Assembly (NCBI GenBank): GCA_025999775.1
Contig: BNXT01000036.1
Coordinates: forward strand, 1 to 9,081
Reading direction: 5' to 3'
Origin: Bacteroidia bacterium
GTDB taxonomy: Bacteria; Bacteroidota; Bacteroidia; Bacteroidales; P3
DNA length: 9,081 bases
Shown here: positions 1 to 4,204 of the stretch, in pieces
Numbering within the stretch: position 1 is the first letter of the stretch
Layout of the letters: each line of letters starts with the position of its first letter
Program-made: the position numbers and the translations under genes
Notes under the pieces: model-generated
Told to the model about the DNA's origin: nothing
The model's input: the letters and a program-made list of their open reading frames with translations, nothing else
Databases searched by the model: none

Positions 1-12
1 TAATATTACTTG

Positions 13-40
13 TTGTTTTTCAAAAAAAGTTGTACCTTTG
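13..40 (+). promoter_or_regulatory. Bacteroidota-type promoter for the AbiE-like operon
   Basis: TACCTTTG at 33-40 matches the Bacteroidota -7 consensus TAnnTTTG exactly. TTG at 13-15 is a partial -33 element, with 17 bases between the two. Transcription would start at about 44-47, so the ATG at 30 lies inside the promoter and the ATG at 78 is the usable start. The stretch AAAAAAAGTTGTA before the -7 box recurs in the promoter at 1805-1836. Confidence 0.7.
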
Positions 41-65
41 TCCGAAATTTACCGAATATTTCAGA
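41..65. promoter_or_regulatory. Candidate operator palindrome of the AbiE-like operon
   Basis: The sequence shows an imperfect inverted repeat, TCcGAAAT, 9 bases, ATTTCaGA, at 41-48 and 58-65, with one mismatched pair. It begins directly after the -7 box and spans the expected transcription start. It also contains a direct repeat, CCGAAATTT (42-50) and CCGAATATTT (52-61), about one helical turn apart. AbiEi-type antitoxins are known to repress their own operon by binding inverted repeats at the promoter. That this is the site here is inference. Confidence 0.4.
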
Positions 66-77
66 CAAATAAAAAAC

Positions 78-695
78 ATGGAAGATAATATTTCAAAAAT
101 AATACGAGAACGGATTAGTAAAATTGATGACGGTAATCTATTTACTATCAGTGATTTTGCCGATTTAGAAAACGACAGTGCCGTTACGCGAACGCTCTCA
201 CGTCTGCAAAAAGAAGATGTGATAGTGAGAGTGGCAACAGGTTTTTATATGAAACCAAAACGCACACAATTTGGCATTCTCTATCCTGCACTTGACCAAA
301 TTGCACAAAAAATTGCCGAACGCGACAAGGCACAGATTATGCCCACAGGCGACACCGCGTTGAATCTGCTCGGACTATCTACACAAGTGCCGATGAACGC
401 CGTTTATATTACTAATGGCGCAAAACGAAAAGTAAAAGTAGGCGAAAGAAATATAGTTTTTAAGAATGTTGTTCAGAAAAATTTTCAATATAAAGGAAAA
501 CTTTTGCCGTTGATAATCATTGCGTTAAAAGAACTTGGCGAGAAACAGGTTACAGAAGATATTTTGATAAAAATCTCAAAATTGATTAACGAAAATGCTT
601 TTAACGAGGCAGAAACAATGCACCACGACTTATATCTTGCGCCTCTGTGGGTTAGAAACTTACTATTACCAATCGTAAAAAACGCAACAAAATGA
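78..695 (+). CDS. AbiEi-like antitoxin (DUF6088 family), winged-helix
   Basis: This is a protein of about 205 residues, recognised as a DUF6088/AbiEi-type antitoxin of type IV toxin-antitoxin systems. Residues 5-60 read as a winged helix-turn-helix: a helix around ISDFADL, a recognition-type helix AVTRTLSRLQKEDVI, and a wing VRVATGFYMKP. The later part holds the GDTALNLLGL segment typical of this family, near residues 91-100. The start is placed at ATG 78 because the upstream in-frame ATG at 30 falls within the promoter. The stop TGA (693-695) overlaps the ATG of the toxin gene at 692, so the two are translationally coupled. In this family the protein neutralises the toxin without a tight complex and usually represses its own promoter. 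The palindrome at 41-65 is a plausible target. The family call is strong; autoregulation is inferred. Confidence 0.82.
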   Translation: MEDNISKIIRERISKIDDGNLFTISDFADLENDSAVTRTLSRLQKEDVIVRVATGFYMKPKRTQFGILYPALDQIAQKIAERDKAQIMPTGDTALNLLGLSTQVPMNAVYITNGAKRKVKVGERNIVFKNVVQKNFQYKGKLLPLIIIALKELGEKQVTEDILIKISKLINENAFNEAETMHHDLYLAPLWVRNLLLPIVKNATK

Positions 696-1681
696 AAATC
701 TGGCAACAATACACAAGAGACGAAAAACTTGTAATGCTGCAACAGACGGCAACAGCAAATAAAATACTTGAGCAGGCAGTTGAAAAAGATTGGTGGGTTA
801 CAGCAGTTTTAATGGCTTTATCAAAAAATTCTTTGTCGGAGTATTTGCAGTTCAAAGGAGGTACGAGTTTGAGCAAGGCGTGGGGCTTAATAAAGCGTTT
901 CAGCGAAGATATTGACTTGGCAATAAGCCGCTCATTTTTCGGTTTGTCAGATGAAACACCGCAACAACGAACTACCATTCGCCGCAAAGCATTTCATTAT
1001 ATCAAAGAGAAATTGGTTGATGAATTAGATAAAATATTGAAAGAAAATGGGATAACGGACTTTGAAATTCAATTTATTACCCTAAATAGTAGTGCAATGG
1101 TCTCCACGATTGAAGTAAAATACAAAAGTATTCTTGCAACAATAATTGATTATGTTTTGCCTGTCGTTACAATTGAATTTAGTGTGATGTCGCTTGACGA
1201 GCCGTATCAGAAAAAAGACCTGACAACATTAATTAACTCTACTTTTACAGAAATTGATAACTATATAAAATGTACATTCAAATCTGTGTTGCCTGAACGC
1301 ACTTTTTTAGAAAAAATCTTTCTCTTGCACGAAGAATATCAGAAAGTAAATTCTCGCACAACAAGAATGTCGAGGCATTTGTACGATTTAGAAAAAATAA
1401 TGGACACCCCATTTGCACAATCAGCATTGCAAAACAGAGAACTTTACGAAAGCATTATCCAACACCGACAAACATTCAACGACATAAAAGGCATTGATTA
1501 CAAACGACATTCTCCTGATTTTATCCAAATCATTCCCCCTGAAAGTTTAATTGACAGTTGGAAAGAGGACTACGAGAGAATGAAACAAAGTTTTATCTAC
1601 GAAGAACCAAAAAAAACCTTTGAAGAAATCATTGAACGCCTGCAAATATTAACTGATAGAATAAGACATATAAATAACTGA
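692..1681 (+). CDS. AbiEii/AbiGii-family nucleotidyltransferase toxin
   Basis: This 329-residue protein belongs to the AbiEii (DUF1814) nucleotidyltransferase toxins. The polymerase-beta-like motif I is clear: FKGGTSLSK at 54-62, then FSEDIDL at 70-76 with the acidic pair D73/D75. VTIEFS at about 159-164 fits the strand of the next acidic motif. PERTFLEKIFLLHEE (201-215) and SRHLYDLEKI (227-236) match the conserved TFxEK and RxxDL motifs. All expected motifs are present and the length is normal, so the toxin looks intact. Related toxins use a nucleoside triphosphate, GTP in the studied AbiEii and often CTP or others in MenT-like relatives, to block growth. Some add nucleotides to tRNA acceptor ends. 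The substrate here cannot be read from sequence. Such pairs can act in plasmid or island maintenance and in abortive phage defence. It is the second gene of the operon, overlapping the antitoxin gene by ATGA. Confidence 0.87.
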   Translation: MKIWQQYTRDEKLVMLQQTATANKILEQAVEKDWWVTAVLMALSKNSLSEYLQFKGGTSLSKAWGLIKRFSEDIDLAISRSFFGLSDETPQQRTTIRRKAFHYIKEKLVDELDKILKENGITDFEIQFITLNSSAMVSTIEVKYKSILATIIDYVLPVVTIEFSVMSLDEPYQKKDLTTLINSTFTEIDNYIKCTFKSVLPERTFLEKIFLLHEEYQKVNSRTTRMSRHLYDLEKIMDTPFAQSALQNRELYESIIQHRQTFNDIKGIDYKRHSPDFIQIIPPESLIDSWKEDYERMKQSFIYEEPKKTFEEIIERLQILTDRIRHINN

Positions 1682-1698
1682 TAATCAAGCCATTGACA

Positions 1699-1750
1699 CA
1701 CAACGAGCGGTTTTATGCTATGCTTGCCGTAGCCCGCAGAAACGTTAGTG
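1699..1750. repeat. Imperfect palindrome with extrahelical bases, attC-like
   Basis: CAC-AACG (1699-1705) can pair with CGTT-a-GTG (1743-1750) with one bulged A. GCGG (1707-1710) pairs inside it with CCGC (1734-1737). The two stems are offset by unequal linkers (one base against five). This layout of outer and inner half-stems with extrahelical bases resembles an integron attC site, although the ends do not fit the RYYYAAC/GTTRRRY consensus. It lies 17 bases after the toxin stop codon. Confidence 0.35.
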
Positions 1751-1785
1751 ATAATACTAAATCCTATACTTGCGGGTGCATTTTT
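1732..1785 (+). terminator. Possible terminator after the AbiE-like operon
   Basis: GCCCGCA (1732-1738) can pair with TGCGGGT (1771-1777), six Watson-Crick pairs plus one G-U, followed by GCA and TTTTT (1781-1785). The large loop holds a smaller hairpin, TTAGT (1745-1749) with ACTAA (1756-1760). The long loop and the 3-base gap before the T run make this uncertain. The left arm also competes with the palindrome at 1699-1750. Confidence 0.33.
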
Positions 1786-1804
1786 ACGCTTATTTTCAAA
1801 AATG

Positions 1805-1836
1805 TTTGACTATTTGAAAAAAAAGTTGTAAATTTA
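1805..1836 (+). promoter_or_regulatory. Bacteroidota-type promoter for the DUF898-M48 operon
   Basis: TTTG at 1805-1808 and TAAATTTA at 1829-1836 are separated by 20 bases. The second box matches TAnnTTTG except for its last base. A second TTTG at 1813-1816 is too close to serve. The expected transcription start is about 1840-1843, leaving a 5' leader of about 60 bases that contains the inverted repeat at 1850-1890. Confidence 0.55.
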
Positions 1837-1849
1837 CGTATATTTATTA

Positions 1850-1890
1850 GTTATGTGCAAGTGTAGAACAGACTTTGCACACGGAGTAAC
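1850..1890. repeat. Bulged inverted repeat in the leader of the DUF898 gene
   Basis: GTTA-TGTGCAA (1850-1860) pairs with TTGCACA (1875-1881) and, after an unpaired CGGAG, with TAAC (1887-1890). That gives an 11-bp stem with a 5-base one-sided bulge and a 14-base loop. It could be an attC-like recombination site or a leader hairpin; it ends 12 bases before the start codon. The strict 7-bp plus 4-bp pairing makes chance less likely than for the palindrome at 1699-1750. Confidence 0.4.
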
Positions 1891-1902
1891 CGAAAGCCGA
1901 AA

Positions 1903-2394
1903 ATGGTAACAAACATTTTAACAAACGATATGGAAACAACAATGACACAAACCACAAACCAGACACAGAACTACCACCTTGAATTTTTTGGAAAAGGTTC
2001 AGAGTATTTTGCAATTATGATTGTCAATTGGCTATTGACACTTATCACACTTGGACTTTACTATCCTTGGGCAAGAGCTAAAAGACTTAGCTACGTTTAC
2101 GGACAGACCGCTCTAAACAATGAGCGTTTTCATTTTGCGGGTACAGGAAAAGAAATGTTTCGTGGATTTATCAAAATCATTTTATTCTTTATTGCAATAA
2201 TAGTTCTGTATCTGTTACTTCTTACAGTAGTTAAATCGCCTTCTCTTGCAATCCTATTTTTATACTTTGCTATTTTTGCAATTATTCCATTTGCTATTCA
2301 CGGTTCATTTCGTTACAAAATGAGCAAAACTTCGTATCGTGGAATTCGTTTTGGGTATAGAGGCAATCGCGACGAACTTGTAAAAAACTTTTAA
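1903..2394 (+). CDS. DUF898/YjgN-like membrane protein, N-terminal part of a frame-split gene
   Basis: The 163-residue product is the front of a polytopic membrane protein of the DUF898 (YjgN) family. After a polar N-terminus, FFGKGSEYF (28-36) leads into membrane segments at about 35-55, 88-109 and 113-134. The family signature TLGLYYPW is at 49-56, followed by ARAKRLSYVYGQT and FHFAGTG (77-82). Translation stops at TAA 2392-2394 directly after VKNF. Family members continue at this point, and the continuation is found one frame over (2388-2900). Either a base has been lost from the T run at 2389-2392, or a -1 ribosomal shift on A AAA AAC at 2382-2388 joins the halves. ATG at 1930 or 1942 are alternative starts, since the conserved region begins only near residue 24. 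The function of DUF898 proteins is not established. Confidence 0.75.
   Translation: MVTNILTNDMETTMTQTTNQTQNYHLEFFGKGSEYFAIMIVNWLLTLITLGLYYPWARAKRLSYVYGQTALNNERFHFAGTGKEMFRGFIKIILFFIAIIVLYLLLLTVVKSPSLAILFLYFAIFAIIPFAIHGSFRYKMSKTSYRGIRFGYRGNRDELVKNF
2382..2394 (+). other. Frame break with in-frame A AAA AAC slippery heptamer
   Basis: In the upstream frame the codons run gta aaa aac ttt taa. The heptamer A AAA AAC (2382-2388) has exactly the register needed for -1 slippage (X XXY YYZ) and lies one codon before the stop. A -1 shift continues as ctt tta aaa tgg atg, straight into the downstream DUF898 half. A fifth T in TTTT (2389-2392) would equally restore a single frame, giving FLKWMFF. I see no strong GC-rich stem directly downstream, which weakens the programmed-shift reading. 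Confidence 0.6.
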
Positions 2395-2399
2395 AATGG

Positions 2400-2900
2400 A
2401 TGTTTTTTACAATCATCACATTTGGTATTTACGGTGCTTGGTTACAAATGAATATTCGTAGATATACGCACCAAAATATTCGTTATGGCGATGTTGAATT
2501 TTCAAATAACGCGAATGGTGGCGATTGGTTTTTACTCAACTTAAAAGGATACATTCTTACAATGATTTCTCTTGGCATTTACATTTTTTGGTGGCAAAGT
2601 GAAATCTTTGCTTATTACATTGACAATATGAGAATGACCAAAGGCGAACAAAAAATTAAGTGTAGATCAACAGCAACAGGAGGCGGATTTTTCGAACTTT
2701 TAATTGTCAATTTCCTAATTACGGTTTTCACTCTTGGTTTTGGAAAAGCGTGGGCAGATATGCGAACACAAAAATTTATTTGTAATAATGTAAAAATGAA
2801 AGGCAATATTAACCTTGATGAAATTCATCAAACCGAAGAAGAATACACAAACGCTTTTGGCGAAGATGCAATGGACTTCTTTGAAATAGATTTGGCGTAA
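2400..2900 (+). CDS. DUF898/YjgN-like membrane protein, C-terminal part of the split gene
   Basis: This 166-residue frame continues the DUF898 protein, and the same frame is open back through 2388. Counted from ATG 2400 it holds three more copies of the family motif already seen upstream: TFGIYGAW (7-14), SLGIYIFW (57-64) and TLGFGKAW (111-118), each at the end of a hydrophobic segment. With TLGLYYPW in the upstream part there are four, which points to an internally repeated membrane fold. The tail from about residue 140 is acidic and probably cytoplasmic. If translated separately it could restart at ATG 2400, only 5 bases after the upstream TAA. That ATG falls at the edge of a membrane segment, so it is not a natural protein start. 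The stop is 3 bases before the M48 gene, suggesting co-transcription. Confidence 0.75.
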   Translation: MFFTIITFGIYGAWLQMNIRRYTHQNIRYGDVEFSNNANGGDWFLLNLKGYILTMISLGIYIFWWQSEIFAYYIDNMRMTKGEQKIKCRSTATGGGFFELLIVNFLITVFTLGFGKAWADMRTQKFICNNVKMKGNINLDEIHQTEEEYTNAFGEDAMDFFEIDLA

Positions 2901-2903
2901 ACA

Positions 2904-3971
2904 ATGAAAAAAACAATTGAAGCAAAATATTTTGATGGACAATCATCTGCCTCACGACAAATTACAATTGTATATAATGAAATAATGAACGAATTTCGTT
3001 TGCAAACAGCAGACGGAATTTCGTTTGTTTGGCAATTGGAAGATTTGCAATTTGAGCAGTATGGCAGTATGCTTGAAATAAGGAATAAAAATTATTCGGA
3101 TGCAATACTGAAAATTGACAACAAAGATTTTTCCGAAAAATTTTATGCTTCAATGAGTCAAAGCAAGCGTATTGACATTCATACACGCTTATTAAATCTT
3201 GGTTTTTCAAAAATTACAGCAATTGCAGTTTGTTTACTAATCTTAATTATACTTGCATACTTCTATGTTTTGCCGCCCATTGCAGAAAAATCAGCCGCAT
3301 TTTTACCTGAAAGTTTTGACAACGAAATTGGAAATGTGTTTATGGACGCCTTTCTAAATGAAAATGACATAGACACAACAAAAACTAAATACTTAGAACA
3401 GTTTGCCGCAGAACTAAATTTGCAAAACAGAAAACCACTTAGGTTTACTGTCGTAAAATCAAAAGAAGTAAATGCTTTTGCTCTGCCCAATGGACAAATT
3501 GTTGTATTTTCTGCCATTTTAAAAAATATGGAAAACTCTGACGAACTTGTTGCATTACTTGGACACGAAGCATCACACGTTAACAATAGACATTCAACAA
3601 AAATGCTTTGTAGAAATCTTGCAGGTTATATGGTGGTTTCCTTGCTTTTTAGTGATGTTAACGGAGTTATGGCGGTATTAGCAGACAACGCTCAACAACT
3701 TCACTCACTTTCGTATTCACGCGGTTTTGAACAAGAAGCAGACGAACAAGGGTTGAAAATTTTAATGAACAACAATGTTAATCCAAACGGAATGGTAAAA
3801 CTATTTGAGCGGTTAGAAGAAGAAAGTAAAATTTCTATTCCAAAAATTATTAGTTCACACCCATTGACAAAAGAACGCAAAGAAAATATACAGAAAATTA
3901 TTTCCAAGACAGTTTATAAAGTAAACCAAAACGACAAATTGAATACGATTTTTGAAAAAATTAAACACTAA
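2904..3971 (+). CDS. Membrane-anchored M48-family zinc metallopeptidase
   Basis: This 355-residue protein has three parts. Residues 1-100 form a soluble domain beginning YFDGQSSASRQ, like the N-terminal domain (DUF7092 type) seen on some M48 peptidases. One transmembrane helix lies at about 103-123. A peptidase domain follows from about 160 to 335. The zinc site is complete: HEASH (221-225), where H221 and H225 bind zinc and E222 is the catalytic base, and E276 of SRGFEQEAD (272-280), which fits the family ExxxD motif with D280. SSHP (317-320) matches the conserved late histidine-proline. FALPNGQIVVFSAIL (192-206) is the usual edge-strand region. There is no signal peptide or lipobox, so I infer a single-pass inner-membrane protein. 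It starts 3 bases after the DUF898 frame, and the two probably form one operon. A role in membrane-protein quality control is plausible by family but not shown here. Confidence 0.88.
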   Translation: MKKTIEAKYFDGQSSASRQITIVYNEIMNEFRLQTADGISFVWQLEDLQFEQYGSMLEIRNKNYSDAILKIDNKDFSEKFYASMSQSKRIDIHTRLLNLGFSKITAIAVCLLILIILAYFYVLPPIAEKSAAFLPESFDNEIGNVFMDAFLNENDIDTTKTKYLEQFAAELNLQNRKPLRFTVVKSKEVNAFALPNGQIVVFSAILKNMENSDELVALLGHEASHVNNRHSTKMLCRNLAGYMVVSLLFSDVNGVMAVLADNAQQLHSLSYSRGFEQEADEQGLKILMNNNVNPNGMVKLFERLEEESKISIPKIISSHPLTKERKENIQKIISKTVYKVNQNDKLNTIFEKIKH

Positions 3972-3987
3972 AAATATTTGGTAGTGT
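3965..3987 (+). terminator. Weak hairpin at the end of the M48 gene
   Basis: ACACTA (3965-3970) and TAGTGT (3982-3987) form a perfect 6-bp stem around an AT-rich 11-base loop, overlapping the stop codon. There is no T run after it. It may help end the operon transcript or protect its 3' end, but it is weak. Confidence 0.25.
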
Positions 3988-4009
3988 AAGTAACTATAGA
4001 TAAAATTAA

Positions 4010-4041
4010 TTTGGAGATTCCGAAAAAACACCGTACCTTTG
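4010..4041 (+). promoter_or_regulatory. Strong Bacteroidota-type promoter with no clear gene
   Basis: TTTG (4010-4013), a 20-base spacer and TACCTTTG (4034-4041) match both promoter boxes perfectly. Transcription would start at about 4045-4048 on the plus strand, in the gap between convergent genes. No recognisable plus-strand gene follows. The only reading frames are a 7-codon one at 4046-4069 and a 41-residue one at 4079-4204. Confidence 0.6.
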
Positions 4042-4129
4042 TGCCATGTTAAAAGCATTTATAATATAGAGATTTAGAATGAAGGTTAAAAAAAGTTTGA
4101 GGCGCTATAGAATTTCTTCGTTTAATACC

Positions 4130-4162
4130 AAAAATAGACAGCTAACAAATAAGGGGCTGTCT
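4130..4162 (-). terminator. Probable terminator of the glycogen operon
   Basis: Read on the minus strand, AGACAGC (4162-4156), a 13-base loop and GCTGTCT (4142-4136) form a perfect 7-bp stem. It is followed by ATTTTT (4135-4130), the layout of an intrinsic terminator. It begins about 43 bases after the GH57 stop codon. The alternative 16-bp stem at 4148-4183 carries two A-C mismatches in this strand. Confidence 0.5.
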
Positions 4163-4183
4163 CTTATGAGGCAGTCCCTTATT
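4148..4183 (+). terminator. 16-bp hairpin, probable plus-strand terminator
   Basis: AATAAGGGGCTGTCTC pairs with GAGGCAGTCCCTTATT across a TTAT loop, with two G-U pairs. The T content after the GC core lies in the stem's own lower part (CCCTTATTATC) rather than in a separate T run. It shares GCTGTCT (4156-4162) with the minus-strand terminator hairpin, so the two structures are mutually exclusive within one RNA. Confidence 0.5.
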
Positions 4184-4204
4184 ATCAGCAGAAAAATCTT
4201 TTAA

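Larger units (their letters stand above)
4046..4183 (+). ncRNA. Candidate short transcript between promoter and hairpin
   Basis: A consensus promoter (4010-4041) is followed after about 105 bases by a 16-bp hairpin (4148-4163 with 4168-4183, loop TTAT). As plus-strand RNA the stem is fully paired because its two irregular positions are G-U wobbles. In minus-strand RNA the same positions are A-C mismatches, so the big hairpin seems suited to plus-strand RNA. The RNA could be a small RNA of about 135-140 bases or a leader. A 7-codon frame (4046-4069) begins almost at the transcription start. The frame 4079-4204 (basic, starting MKVKKSLRRYR) reads through the whole hairpin and matches nothing I recognise. 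Read-through would be antisense to the end of the GH57 gene. No RNA family was recognised. Confidence 0.3.

Noticed and set aside
30..77. Longer start for the antitoxin at ATG 30
   Set aside because: This ATG lies within the promoter, just before TACCTTTG at 33-40, so it would not be on the transcript. The family-like sequence begins after ATG 78.
2382..2402. The A-rich heptamer as part of an insertion sequence frameshift window
   Set aside because: No transposase motifs occur on either side. Both halves are DUF898 membrane protein.
4151..4180. GGGGCTGTCTC as a terminal inverted repeat of an insertion sequence
   Set aside because: The wording resembles some IS ends, but no transposase and no matching distant partner end lie in the window. 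The close pairing with GAGGCAGTCCC is explained by a hairpin.
4079..4204. 41-residue basic reading frame on the plus strand as a protein gene
   Set aside because: It runs through the complete hairpin 4148-4183, stops against the GH57 stop codon and matches no family I recognise. Kept only as a possibility inside the candidate transcript.
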